Assembly: GCA_050295975.1 (NCBI GenBank)
Contig: JBNKQR010000011.1
Coordinates: forward strand, 3,204-67,203
Source of the DNA: JAPHTQ01 sp050295975
GTDB taxonomy: Bacteria; Pseudomonadota; Gammaproteobacteria; Thiohalomonadales; Thiohalomonadaceae
Direction: 5' to 3'
DNA length: 64,000 nt
In this document: positions 25,936 to 35,412 of the stretch, in pieces
Position numbering within the stretch: the stretch's first letter is position 1
How the letters are laid out: each line of letters opens with the position of its first letter
Notes under the pieces: generated by a model
Databases searched by the model: none
Told to the model about the DNA's origin: nothing
Seen by the model: only the letters and a program-made list of their open reading frames with translations
Program-made: the position numbers and the translations under genes

Positions 25936-26816
25936 TACATTGCCTCCAGGATCGGACGCATTCCGCGACGGGTAACGTTCTGGATCTCCAGACCGGGACG
26001 TGCATTGATCTCCAACAGCACCGGCCCCTGTGCGGCAATGGCGATATCGATGCCGATGTACTTAAGTGGTACCGCCTCGGCGATGTTGCGCGAGTGCTGC
26101 ATGATCTCGTCCCAGAACGGAAGTTCAACACCGATCAGTTCGGCGCCGCTGTCAGGGTGTACGGTGATCGGTTCGCCCTTGAGCATCGCGCGGAAACTAC
26201 GTCCGCTTTGCAGATCAATACCAATGCCAACTGCCCCCTGGTGCAGATTGGCCTTGCCGTCCGACAGCAGGGTCGGCACACGGCTCATGGTTAGCACCGG
26301 TTCGTGCTGGAACATGATCACTCGTACGTCGGCCAGACCGCGATCGAAGAGGTTGTTGATCACCGGATGCTGTACGATGCGTTGCTCGATGATCGCAGCA
26401 TCCTGCTTGTCGTGTGAGAAAACCCCAAAGATGATATCGGCAATGTGCCTACGCATATCTTCAATGCGGTAACGCTTGCCGCTGATCCCGATCCACTCAT
26501 TACCTTCACGGCCAACGATGACCACGATGCCGTTACCGGCGCTGCCGTTGGAGGGTTTGATCACGAAATCGTCCAGGCTGCGCAAATCCTTATCCAGATT
26601 CGACAGTTCGTAAAAGTGCTGGTAACTGAAGTGGGTGGCTGCCAGCGGCACACCGACATCGGCCAGAATCTCCTTGCACAACAGCTTGTCGTTGGCGATG
26701 GGGAAATCACAACGTTTATTGTGTGGGTAGACGTAACCCAGGTTGCGCTGATTCATCGTCAGCACATTGCGACTGGCCGCTCGCGCCATGCGCCATTGTT
26801 GCAGCCAGTTAACCAT
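25935..26816 (-). CDS. RimK-related ATP-grasp ligase (alpha-L-glutamate ligase-like)
   Basis: A 293-residue ATP-grasp enzyme of the family known as alpha-L-glutamate ligase-related proteins. Visible: the substrate-side N-terminus RNLGYVYPHNKR, ATP-binding FVIKPSNGSAGNGIVVI, DVRVIMFQHEP and the metal-binding end GPVLLEINARPGLEIQNVTRRG. Such enzymes join an amino acid to a carboxylate; the acceptor is not known here. The family regularly occurs with the 7TM transglutaminase-like protein encoded just upstream, whose stop overlaps this start by eight bases. The product acts in the cytoplasm. Confidence 0.88.
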   Translation of the reverse strand: MVNWLQQWRMARAASRNVLTMNQRNLGYVYPHNKRCDFPIANDKLLCKEILADVGVPLAATHFSYQHFYELSNLDKDLRSLDDFVIKPSNGSAGNGIVVIVGREGNEWIGISGKRYRIEDMRRHIADIIFGVFSHDKQDAAIIEQRIVQHPVINNLFDRGLADVRVIMFQHEPVLTMSRVPTLLSDGKANLHQGAVGIGIDLQSGRSFRAMLKGEPITVHPDSGAELIGVELPFWDEIMQHSRNIAEAVPLKYIGIDIAIAAQGPVLLEINARPGLEIQNVTRRGMRPILEAM

Positions 26817-28443
26817 GTGCCACCTCCGCTTTACGTAACAGCAGATGGCGGAAACGGATGAACTCCATCAGCCGCATACCAACCCAGCGGCCAAGCCAGA
26901 CATTCAGCGCCATCACCACCAGCAACAGTTCCGGGAAGGCAAGGAACAGCGATTGCATGAACAGCGACGACATCACCGCATAGGCGGCGGCGATGACAAT
27001 CACCGTGGTCGCCATCAGTTTCATTGTGTTTGCCATCCCCTGCTCTTCGGCCATGATGGCGAAGCGCTCCGAAGTGATCGCCAGGATGGCGATGGGGAAC
27101 AGGGTCATCTGCGCCAATTCAAACAGACCGAAATGTACGCCACCGACGGTCAACATCATCATCACCATCACCACCACCGCCAGGATCACCGCCATCTTTG
27201 GCGAGTGCAGCAGTTGCAACCAGTCAAGTCCCTTACGAATCACAGCGGTGATGGCGATGATCAGGATGAAACCGGTCAGGCCCCACAACAGTCCGCTCTC
27301 ACGCGCTGCAGCAGCGATGAGTGCAGGCAGGAAGGTACCGAATGTTTCAATGCCGATAACGTTACGGAAGACCACCGTGACAAATGCACCCAGTGGGATC
27401 ATCAACAACACCTTGAGCAGATCCTGTGAGATACCGACCCGCTCAAAGATGGCGTAGAAGTTGATCATATTAAAGATCGAATCGCCCAACTCCTGCTGTA
27501 CTTCATAGCGTGGCACCAGCTTTTTGACTGTGTTAAAGCGGTACTGGAAGTTGATGTTACTGGTGTGTTTAAACAGAACCTCATCCCCGTAATAGAGGGT
27601 AAGGAAATTAGCGGGAATTTCGGCAAAGTGATCGTTAATCGTGTCGAACGGTACCCAGTGACCACTGACATAGGCCTCTACCCACTGGTGACTGGTACGC
27701 TTACTGCCACCGCTCATCACATAACCACCGACCAGGCGCGCAGGAATATTTAGATATCGGGCCATTGCAACAAACAGACGGCCTTTACCGTTACAACTCG
27801 CCTCACCCAGTTTCAACGCGGTGAGCGCATCGGTATAGCCGGAGAAATTACGATTGGTGAACTGATCCTGCAGATAGCGGTGAATGATGGTCAGACTCTC
27901 ACCCAGTGTCCGTGCCTTTGGGTTCGGCATCAGCTCATCAACCCGCTGCTTGATCAATGGGCTATCGACCTGAATCCCCTCTTCCGCCTTCAGGTACTGC
28001 TGCAACTGTGCGGGATACTCTTCCGGGATCGGCATATCAACCGGTAGTACATACTGAATGGTCTTGCTCTGCACCAGCATGGTGTAGCGAATATCCTGTC
28101 TGCCATCGACATTCGCCGCATCCCAGGTAGCGATACGATTCTCCCCTTCAGTGCGCTGATTTAGAACAAATATTCCATTCGCCTGTTGTTCTTCAAGGAT
28201 ATTCTGTCTTGTGTCGGAGCGGGGCAGGAAGGTTTCTATCTTGATCGATTCACCATGCCCATCCACCTGCATCGCCAATTCGACCTGATAGCTCTGTGTC
28301 GGGATCAATCCTTTTAATGGATAGTCGAGGACAAACAGCTTTATGCCCATCAGGCTTAGCGGCAACACAACCAGCACGGCTATGAGCGCCCAGTACGCGA
28401 GAAATTTCTTGTCTTTTATTTTACTGCTCACGTCGTACACCAT
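26809..28443 (-). CDS. Inactive transglutaminase-like protein fused to seven membrane helices
   Basis: A 544-residue inner-membrane protein. An N-terminal helix (about 15-33) leads to a periplasmic region with a transglutaminase-like core: the segment GEASCNGKGRLFVAMARYLNIPARLVGGYV (about 213-240), then HQWVEAYV and PFDTIND. The family is described as an inactive transglutaminase with seven membrane helices; Cys and His positions are partly retained here (SCNGK, HQW), so inactivity is not certain. The C-terminal half has seven hydrophobic helices (VLLMIPLGAFVTVVF onward). First gene of the four-gene operon. Confidence 0.87.
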   Translation of the reverse strand: MVYDVSSKIKDKKFLAYWALIAVLVVLPLSLMGIKLFVLDYPLKGLIPTQSYQVELAMQVDGHGESIKIETFLPRSDTRQNILEEQQANGIFVLNQRTEGENRIATWDAANVDGRQDIRYTMLVQSKTIQYVLPVDMPIPEEYPAQLQQYLKAEEGIQVDSPLIKQRVDELMPNPKARTLGESLTIIHRYLQDQFTNRNFSGYTDALTALKLGEASCNGKGRLFVAMARYLNIPARLVGGYVMSGGSKRTSHQWVEAYVSGHWVPFDTINDHFAEIPANFLTLYYGDEVLFKHTSNINFQYRFNTVKKLVPRYEVQQELGDSIFNMINFYAIFERVGISQDLLKVLLMIPLGAFVTVVFRNVIGIETFGTFLPALIAAAARESGLLWGLTGFILIIAITAVIRKGLDWLQLLHSPKMAVILAVVVMVMMMLTVGGVHFGLFELAQMTLFPIAILAITSERFAIMAEEQGMANTMKLMATTVIVIAAAYAVMSSLFMQSLFLAFPELLLVVMALNVWLGRWVGMRLMEFIRFRHLLLRKAEVAHG

Positions 28444-28733
28444 TCCTCAGATCACCCACTTGTATCAGGGTGATAAAACGTCACACATAAAATTATGCGT
28501 CTGAAACAGGTAACGAAGTGTTCGGCGAAATGGTTGCGCATTTTCCGCAACATTGAGCAAAAACTACTGAAAATAAGGTATGTGAAGTGACTTAGGTGAA
28601 CAACCTAATTAGATAGAGACGAGCTAACCTGGAAAAGGGTTCCATTTTATCAACAACACCTACATAGCAAAAAGTGTTGAATAAAAAACCGGGCACTTGG
28701 CCCGGTTAGTGGAATTGCTCGTAGTTGGTGATT
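28444..28733. other. Intergenic region between purL and the envelope operon
   Basis: It holds the purL terminator at its right end and presumably the promoter of the envelope operon. Three small inverted repeats are visible: GTTGCG/CGCAAC (about 28532-28551), TTAGGT/ACCTAA (about 28592-28608) and CAACAC/GTGTTG (about 28654-28680). No gene was recognised. Confidence 0.5.
28683..28707 (-). terminator. Rho-independent terminator of purL
   Basis: Stem AACCGGGC-caagt-GCCCGGTT on the minus strand (28707-28687), followed by six T. It lies 27 bases after the purL stop. Confidence 0.88.
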
Positions 28734-31700
28734 TTATCCTGCCCACACCCGCGCATTACGGAACATGCGCATCCATGGCCCATCCTCGCCCCACTCTTCT
28801 GGATGCCATGAATGCTGTACCGTACGGAACACGCGCTCCGGATGCGGCATCATGATAGTGAAGCGACCATCATCGCTGCACAGCCCGGTGATACCCAGCG
28901 GTGAGCCATTGGGATTGGCGGGATAGATCTCGGTGGGGTCACCGTAGTTGTTCACGTAGCGTAAGGCGACCTGCTGCTTGCGCAGTACTTCTTCCGGAGT
29001 CTGACCAGAACGGAACTCGGCGCGGCCCTCACCATGAGCGACGGCGATAGGCATGCGTGAGCCTTCCATGCCCTGCAGGAACAGCGAGGGTGATTTCATC
29101 ACCTCGACCATCGCCACCCTTGCCTCGAACTGTTCGGAGAGATTGCGTACGAAGTGTGGCCAGCTTGATGCACCGGGGATCAGCTCGTGCAAGTTGGACA
29201 TCATCTGACAACCGTTACACACACCAAGACCAAAACTGTCATCACGATTGAAGAAGGCTTCAAACTGATCGCGGGCTTGCGCGTTAAACAGGATCGATTT
29301 TGCCCAGCCCTCACCGGCGCCGAGTACATCACCGTAAGAGAAGCCACCACAGGCGACCAGACCCTTATATTCATCTAGTGAAACTCGCCCGCTGATAATG
29401 TCACTCATGTGCACATCCACCGCATCAAAACCGGCACGGTCGAAGGCAGCTGCCATTTCGATCTGACCGTTAACTCCCTGCTCGCGCAGTACAGCAACTG
29501 CAGGGCGCACACCTGATGAGATAAATGGCGCGGCGATGTCGTCGTCGATGTCGTAACTCAGTTCGGCGAACATGCCCGGGTCGTTGCCGTCGAGAATCCG
29601 CTCGTACTCTTCGGTGGCGCAGTCGGCGTTGTCACGCAGAGACTGCATGCGGAAGGTGGTCTCGGACCAGGCGCGTTGCAGATCGATGCGCGACTCTTCG
29701 AGTAGCACTTCGCTTCTGTTACGAATCACGATGCGATCATCATTGTTAACTTCGCCGATGACAAAGGCGCAGTGCCCCAACTCCATTTCGCGCAATGCGG
29801 AGAGTACCTCGTCGGTATCCTCGTGACGCACCTGAATCACGGCACCCAGCTCTTCGCTAAACAGTGCCGCGACCGCATCCTCACCCAGCTCATCCAGTTG
29901 CAGTGCGACACCGCAGTGAGCGGCAAAGGCCATCTCGGTAACGGTGGTGAAGAGACCACCGTCGGAACGGTCGTGATAGGCGAGCAGTTTGCGTTCACTG
30001 TTCAGTTCCTGAATCACAGCGAAGAACGCCTTCAACGCCTGCGGGTCATCGAGATCCGGTGCATGGTGCCCCAACTCTTTATAGACCTGCGCCAGACAGG
30101 AGCCGCCAAGACGGTTACGCCCCTTGCCCAGATCGATGAGGATCAGATCGGTGTCACCCTTGTCGGTGCACAGTTCTGGTGTGAGTGTGTGGCGTACATC
30201 GCTTACCGGGGCAAAGGCGGTGATGATCAACGATAGCGGTGCGGTTACCGACTTCTCTTTGCCACTCTCCTGCCAAACGGTCTTCATCGACATGGAGTCT
30301 TTGCCCACAGGGATGACGATACCCAGTGCCGGGCAGAGTTCCATACCCACCGCTTTTACCGCGTCGTAGAGACCGGCGTCTTCACCTGGGTGACCTGCCG
30401 GGGCCATCCAGTTGGCGGAAAGAACGATGTCGGAAATATTTTCGATTTGTGCCGCGGCAATATTGGTCAATGCCTCGCCCACTGCCATGCGCGCACTGGC
30501 TGCGTGATCCAGCAGTGCCAACGGGGTACGCTCGCCCATCGCCATCGCTTCACCGCAGTAGCTATCGTAACTGCTGGCGGTGACACCGCAGTCGGCCACC
30601 GGCACCTGCCACGGACCAACCATTTGGTCACGGTTGATCAAACCGGTAACGGTGCGATCGCCGATGGTGATAAGGAAGGTCTTGTCAGCGATAGTCGGCA
30701 GACGCAACAGACGATAGGCCGCATCACGGATGTCTATCTTGCTGGTGTTGAATGTCTCTTTCTGGAACGGTTTGTGGTGCACATCGCGCAGCATCTTCGG
30801 CGGCTTGCCAAGCAAGACTTCGAGCGGCATGTCGATGGGTGTGTTGTCGAAGTGACCATCGCCCAGCACCAGTTGCTGCTCCGCGCTCGCCTCGCCAATC
30901 ACGGCAAAGGGCGCACGCTCGCGTTCGCAGATGGCGGTAAAACGTTGCATATCTTCTGGCTGAATCGCCAGCACGTACCGCTCCTGCGCCTCGTTACACC
31001 AGATCTCCATCGGCGACATGCCCGGTTCGTCGTTGGGGATGGCGCGCAGTTCAAAGCGGGCACCACGCCCGGCGTCGTTGACCAGCTCCGGCATCGCGTT
31101 GGAAAGTCCACCTGCACCCACGTCGTGGATGGAGACGATGGGATTGGCATCGCCCAACTGCCAGCAGCGGTCGATCACCTCCTGACAACGCCGTTCGATC
31201 TCCGGATTGCCACGCTGTACCGAGGCAAAGTCGAGGTTCTCCGCCGACTCGCCACTGGCCATGGATGAGGCCGCGCCGCCACCGAGACCGATGAGCATCG
31301 CCGGACCACCCAGCACCACCAGTTGCGCACCGGGAGGAATAATATTTTTATCGACGTGCTCGACGCGAATGTTGCCGAGCCCGCCGGCAAGCATAATCGG
31401 CTTGTGGTAACCGCGGACCTCTTCACCTTCCGGACCGGGGACCTTCGCCTCATAGGTGCGGAAGTAGCCGTTGATTGCCGGGCGACCGAATTCATTATTA
31501 AAGGCTGCACCACCGAGGGGACCGTCGGTCATGATGTCGAGGGCAGAGACGATGCGTCCCGGCTTGCCGTAGTCCACCTCCCACGGCTGTTCGAAACCGG
31601 GGATACGCAGGTTGGAGACAGAGAAACCGGTCAGACCCGCCTTCGGTTTGGAGCCGCGACCGGTGGCGCCCTCATCGCGGATTTCACCGCCGCTGCCGGT

Positions 31701-32627
31701 GGCTGCACCGGGGAATGGCGAAATCGCAGTGGGGTGGTTGTGGGTCTCTACCTTCATCAGGATCGCCATCGGCTCTTTATGATAGGTGTAACGATTACTG
31801 CCCGGCTCGGGGAAGAAGCGCCCCGCCACCGGTCCCTCAATGACCGCCGAGTTGTCGCTATAGGCGGAGAGGGTCTTGCCCGGATTCTTCTGATGGGTGT
31901 TACGGATCATGGAGAAGAGCGACTTCTCCTGCTCCTGGCCGTCGATGATCCAGTCGGCGTTGAAGATCTTGTGACGACAGTGCTCCGAGTTGGCCTGTGC
32001 GAACATCATCAGTTCCACGTCGGAGGGGTTGCGCCCCAGAGTGGTGAAATTCTCCACCAGATAGTCGATCTCGTCCGGTGCCAATGCCAGACCCCAGTCG
32101 CTGTTGGCCCGTTCCAGCTCCGCCTTGCCACCCTCGAGAATGTCGACGCTGCGTAGCGGGGTCGGCTCCTGGCTGCGGAACAGTCCTACCGCCTCATCGG
32201 CGTTGACCAGCACCTGCTCGATCATTCGGTCGTGCAGCAGTGCGGCGGCCAGTTGCGCCTGATGATCGCTGATTTCACCCTCGGCACTGAGGTAGTAGGC
32301 AATACCCCGCTCCAGACGGCGAATCTTGCTCAGGCCACAGTTGTGCGCAATATCGGTGGCCTTGGAGGCCCAGGGAGAGATGGTGCCGATGCGCGGGATC
32401 ACCAGTAGCATGCGACCCTGCGGCTCTTCCACCGAGGCACTGGGTCCATAGCGCAGCAACTTCGCCAGCGTCTCCTGCTCATTCACCTCCAGCGAGCTAT
32501 CAACATCGGCGAAGTGGAGGTATTCGGCGTAGAGGTGCGAGAGTGTCGGGATAGGTTCCCGCAATGCGGCCTCAAGTCGAGTAAGACGAAACGGTGAGAG
32601 GGCCGGGCTTCCGCGCAGGATCAGCAT
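28734..32627 (-). CDS. purL: Phosphoribosylformylglycinamidine synthase PurL
   Basis: A 1,297-residue single-chain FGAM synthase, the usual gammaproteobacterial form, for step four of purine synthesis (FGAR + Gln + ATP to FGAM). It has the N-terminal PurS-like part (MLILRGSPALSPFRL), two synthetase modules (HCRHKIFNADW, KVETHNHPTAISPFPGAATGSGGEIRDEGATG) and the C-terminal glutaminase with nucleophile Cys in GLGVCNGCQMM and MMPHPER near the end. The ATG at 32627 matches the family N-terminus; the frame extends upstream into a repeat-rich spacer that is not conserved. A strong terminator follows. Confidence 0.97.
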   Translation of the reverse strand: MLILRGSPALSPFRLTRLEAALREPIPTLSHLYAEYLHFADVDSSLEVNEQETLAKLLRYGPSASVEEPQGRMLLVIPRIGTISPWASKATDIAHNCGLSKIRRLERGIAYYLSAEGEISDHQAQLAAALLHDRMIEQVLVNADEAVGLFRSQEPTPLRSVDILEGGKAELERANSDWGLALAPDEIDYLVENFTTLGRNPSDVELMMFAQANSEHCRHKIFNADWIIDGQEQEKSLFSMIRNTHQKNPGKTLSAYSDNSAVIEGPVAGRFFPEPGSNRYTYHKEPMAILMKVETHNHPTAISPFPGAATGSGGEIRDEGATGRGSKPKAGLTGFSVSNLRIPGFEQPWEVDYGKPGRIVSALDIMTDGPLGGAAFNNEFGRPAINGYFRTYEAKVPGPEGEEVRGYHKPIMLAGGLGNIRVEHVDKNIIPPGAQLVVLGGPAMLIGLGGGAASSMASGESAENLDFASVQRGNPEIERRCQEVIDRCWQLGDANPIVSIHDVGAGGLSNAMPELVNDAGRGARFELRAIPNDEPGMSPMEIWCNEAQERYVLAIQPEDMQRFTAICERERAPFAVIGEASAEQQLVLGDGHFDNTPIDMPLEVLLGKPPKMLRDVHHKPFQKETFNTSKIDIRDAAYRLLRLPTIADKTFLITIGDRTVTGLINRDQMVGPWQVPVADCGVTASSYDSYCGEAMAMGERTPLALLDHAASARMAVGEALTNIAAAQIENISDIVLSANWMAPAGHPGEDAGLYDAVKAVGMELCPALGIVIPVGKDSMSMKTVWQESGKEKSVTAPLSLIITAFAPVSDVRHTLTPELCTDKGDTDLILIDLGKGRNRLGGSCLAQVYKELGHHAPDLDDPQALKAFFAVIQELNSERKLLAYHDRSDGGLFTTVTEMAFAAHCGVALQLDELGEDAVAALFSEELGAVIQVRHEDTDEVLSALREMELGHCAFVIGEVNNDDRIVIRNRSEVLLEESRIDLQRAWSETTFRMQSLRDNADCATEEYERILDGNDPGMFAELSYDIDDDIAAPFISSGVRPAVAVLREQGVNGQIEMAAAFDRAGFDAVDVHMSDIISGRVSLDEYKGLVACGGFSYGDVLGAGEGWAKSILFNAQARDQFEAFFNRDDSFGLGVCNGCQMMSNLHELIPGASSWPHFVRNLSEQFEARVAMVEVMKSPSLFLQGMEGSRMPIAVAHGEGRAEFRSGQTPEEVLRKQQVALRYVNNYGDPTEIYPANPNGSPLGITGLCSDDGRFTIMMPHPERVFRTVQHSWHPEEWGEDGPWMRMFRNARVWAG

Positions 32628-32699
32628 TGGGTCGAGCCTATATTTAGTCAGTGGTCGGGAGAGGGGGAATGATACTGGATGCGGGCAGGGACATAAACA

Positions 32700-32770
32700 G
32701 CTTAAAGGTAGCAAGTAGCAGGAGATGACGTTGGTTTTACCTGTCACCTGCAACCTGTAACCTGTCACCT
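32700..32770. repeat. Short degenerate repeats before purL
   Basis: The spacer contains several copies of an ACCTGTNACCTGCAACCTGT-like unit (ACCTGTCACCT occurs twice, about 32739-32770), partly matching on the opposite strand nearby. It lies between the divergent purL and RDD genes. Function unknown; it may be slippage-generated sequence. Confidence 0.4.
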
Positions 32771-32782
32771 CTCCCCTTCGGT

Positions 32783-32788
32783 TATAAT
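32783..32788 (+). promoter_or_regulatory. -10 box of the RDD-PHP operon
   Basis: A consensus TATAAT lies 30 bases before the ATG of the RDD gene. No convincing -35 box is visible at the right spacing. Confidence 0.5.
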
Positions 32789-32817
32789 GCCATCTCACTT
32801 ACCGACCTGACGAAACC

Positions 32818-33264
32818 ATGAACGAAGCCACCAGCGATCTCCCCCACTGCAGCCTGCCCCGCCGCCTGGCCGCGATTTTCTACGATGCGCTGCTGTTGCT
32901 GGCGATCCTCTTTGTTGCCAGCGCCCTGTGGCTAGTCCCTACTGGTGGTGAGGCAAAGGGTGGCTTCAATCCGCTACTGACCCTGTTTCTGCTTCTGATC
33001 AGCTTCGGCTTCTTCGCCTGGTTCTGGAGCCATGGAGGCCAGACTCTGGGGATGCGCGCCTGGCGTATTCGCCTGAAAAACCGCAACCCTGGCCCGTTTT
33101 CCCTGTGGCAGCTGATGTTACGTTTCATCTTCTCCATCATCTCCTGGCTTCCTTTCGGTCTCGGCTTCCTCTGGTCGCTGTTTGACCGGGAACAACTGAC
33201 CTGGCATGACCGCTACTCGATGACGGAACTGGTGGTACTGCCCAAGGGTCAGAAGCACCTATGA
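32818..33264 (+). CDS. RDD family membrane protein
   Basis: A 148-residue inner-membrane protein of the RDD family, named for Arg-Asp-Asp residues; here the first helix opens with RRLAAIFYDALLLLAILF, and the second motif is GQTLGMRAWRIRL. Three to four helices are predicted (about 20-40, 58-75, 100-125). Family members are thought to be transport-related, without a firm substrate. The last four bases overlap the start of the PHP membrane protein gene (ATGA), so the two are translated together. Confidence 0.88.
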   Translation: MNEATSDLPHCSLPRRLAAIFYDALLLLAILFVASALWLVPTGGEAKGGFNPLLTLFLLLISFGFFAWFWSHGGQTLGMRAWRIRLKNRNPGPFSLWQLMLRFIFSIISWLPFGLGFLWSLFDREQLTWHDRYSMTELVVLPKGQKHL

Positions 33265-34748
33265 ATTCATTCCACCAGACCCTCGCCACCCCGCTGTTCC
33301 GCACTCTGGCGCTGTTTATCCTGCTGCTGACGGTGATGGCGATGCTGCCATGGCAACCTCAGGGGCCGTTCGATGCCCGTGACTACCAGCGTATCGAAGG
33401 GGTCAGCCTCAGTTATCCCTGGTGGGGGGCACTTCTGGAACCGCTCTTTGCCCCGGCGCATATGTTGATGAATGCGCCCGATATGCGCCTGGCGATTCTC
33501 TCTACACTTTTCTGGGTGATCGTTGCCGCCACCACTCTGCCGATATGGCTTGCGCTGCGCAGTACTCCCCGCCCTTCAAAACTGATGATTGCCCGCCGTA
33601 GCGGGATCACCCTGGTTGTCAGTGTGATCCTCTACCTCTCCTATGTAATCACTGCGGCGGTGGTCTATTTCCCTGGCTGGAAACTGGAAGTGGAGAATCA
33701 GGAATGGCTAGTGGCCGATCTGCAGAGCCACACCCTCGGCTCCCACGATGGTCTGGTCACTGCCGACAAAAGCCTGAGCTGGCATGAAGCGCGAGGCTAC
33801 GACCTCTTCGCCGTCACCGAACACTACGACGCCAGCGGTGCCTTCGCCGCACGTGAGCTGGCGGATAAAACTGAAAGCGCGCCTGTCGTGATCCCCGGTG
33901 TGGAGATCAACAGCGAGAACGAAGATTTCATTCTTGGCATTGGCCTGAAGAGTGGTGACATTCTCAAATACGCTGGTAAAAAAGATACCGTCTACTCGCG
34001 CCGCTTCATCGAGAACATCCACGAGCAACACAACGGTGCCACCATTGCGCTGGCCTGGGGCCTGGCTCCGAAGCGAGTGAAAACTTTGATTGCCTCAGGC
34101 ATCGACGCCTTTGAGATCGCCAATACCGGCCACCCGGATGTTTCATTAAAACTGCGCAAGCGCCTGCTAAAAGCGGAAAAAGTGGATGGCGTGGTGCTAC
34201 TCGCCTCCACCGACTGGCATGGCTGGAGTGGTTTTAGTCGAACCTGGACCCTGGTCCACATTCCAGATGCCGCTAAGCTGAGTAAGGCGCAGATCGCGGA
34301 GCGCACGGTTCAACTTCTGCGCGAACGCAAACAGGATGCCTTCATTCCTGTGGTTGCCGGATATATGGGACCGGTAGCGTGGGTTCGTACCCTCTTCACC
34401 CCATTGTTTGAGACGGCGCGCTACGGCGCGGAGCTGTCGGCACCTCGGGTGATCGGCTGGTGGGCCTGGTTCTTTCTGTTGGCGGGGATTTACGCTCGAT
34501 TACGTGACAGAGGGTTTTCACCGCTAGCGGTGATTACCGGCAGCACTTCACTATTGCTGTCGTTGACCCTGTTGCAGCGCTCACTGGAACTACATGGCTG
34601 GTGGCCAGGCAAATACACCACTGAATACAGTCTGGAGATCGGTGGCAACGTCTTCTGGCTAGGACTGCTCAGTCTGCTTGTGGCTACGGGCTTTTTGTTG
34701 CCGCAGGGATGGCGCTGGTATCAACAGCGAAGGGGCTCTTTGAGGTGA
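33261..34748 (+). CDS. Membrane protein with embedded PHP phosphoesterase domain
   Basis: A 495-residue protein with about four N-terminal helices, a central PHP-type domain (about 148-330) and three to four C-terminal helices. PHP metal-site motifs are recognisable: DLQSHTLGSHDG (Gln replacing the usual first His), AVTEHYD, IPGVEIN and STDWHG. PHP enzymes hydrolyse phosphate esters using a trinuclear metal site; this membrane form has no known substrate. It overlaps the RDD gene by four bases. Its 3' end overlaps the convergent DUF3108 gene by 65 bases. Confidence 0.8.
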   Translation: MNSFHQTLATPLFRTLALFILLLTVMAMLPWQPQGPFDARDYQRIEGVSLSYPWWGALLEPLFAPAHMLMNAPDMRLAILSTLFWVIVAATTLPIWLALRSTPRPSKLMIARRSGITLVVSVILYLSYVITAAVVYFPGWKLEVENQEWLVADLQSHTLGSHDGLVTADKSLSWHEARGYDLFAVTEHYDASGAFAARELADKTESAPVVIPGVEINSENEDFILGIGLKSGDILKYAGKKDTVYSRRFIENIHEQHNGATIALAWGLAPKRVKTLIASGIDAFEIANTGHPDVSLKLRKRLLKAEKVDGVVLLASTDWHGWSGFSRTWTLVHIPDAAKLSKAQIAERTVQLLRERKQDAFIPVVAGYMGPVAWVRTLFTPLFETARYGAELSAPRVIGWWAWFFLLAGIYARLRDRGFSPLAVITGSTSLLLSLTLLQRSLELHGWWPGKYTTEYSLEIGGNVFWLGLLSLLVATGFLLPQGWRWYQQRRGSLR

Positions 34749-35412
34749 TGTAGCTGGTGGCTATATTGCCATCCTCATGCTGTTCGATCTTCACCACCAG
34801 ATAGTCGTAATTCTTTGCCAGCCACAGGGTAGTGGTGCCCTTCTTTACCACCAGGGTATCTACAGTACCGAAGGTGGTTACCTGCGGCTCCTCACCAACC
34901 ACTTGTAATTCATACGTCTCTACCTTGCTGCGATCCGCAACCGAATAGACGAATTCCTTTTTTCCCTTACTCAACCCATTACGCATGGCAAGCTGGTAGC
35001 TCTGCTTGTCCTGCACGTCGGAATGCAACGGCAATATTTCAGTCTTGCCATCACGCAGTGAGGTGATGATTTTCTTCTGCCAGTCAAAATCGAGCTTTTC
35101 GATTACGTCTTTGTGGTTACCGGTGTAGTGGTAGGTGTAACTCAGCGGTCGCGGCTTACCTCGATCGAAAGTTAGCACGCTGCTCTCAACCACCCTGTCG
35201 CTGGTAAACCAGGAGACCAGCCCCGATGTTTTCATTTCGGTCTGCAGTAACCAGTTGCCACCCTTCTGTGGCAAATAGCTCTGATGCATCTCGCCCACCT
35301 TGAAACCGTTATAGTGCACCACGTAGGTGGCACTGTAGGGCCTGGTAGCCATCACCGGAGTCGCAATGAGACAGAGTAGCAAGGGGAGAAAACGTCGCAA
35401 TACCATGCTCAC
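34684..35412 (-). CDS. DUF3108 periplasmic protein
   Basis: A 242-residue protein with a signal peptide (FLPLLLCLIATPVMA) followed by a DUF3108-type beta-rich domain: ATYVVHYNGFKVGEMHQSYL, then LSYTYHYTGNHKDVIEKLDFDW and TFGTVDTLVVKKGTTTLWLAKNYDYLVVKIEQHEDG, a layout like that of the LolA/LppX type fold suggested for the family. Function unproved. It starts within the last bases of lptG (overlap 35409-35412), which hints at a link with lipopolysaccharide export or the envelope. Its 3' end overlaps the PHP gene coding on the other strand. Confidence 0.85.
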   Translation of the reverse strand: MSMVLRRFLPLLLCLIATPVMATRPYSATYVVHYNGFKVGEMHQSYLPQKGGNWLLQTEMKTSGLVSWFTSDRVVESSVLTFDRGKPRPLSYTYHYTGNHKDVIEKLDFDWQKKIITSLRDGKTEILPLHSDVQDKQSYQLAMRNGLSKGKKEFVYSVADRSKVETYELQVVGEEPQVTTFGTVDTLVVKKGTTTLWLAKNYDYLVVKIEQHEDGNIATSYITSKSPFAVDTSAIPAATKSP

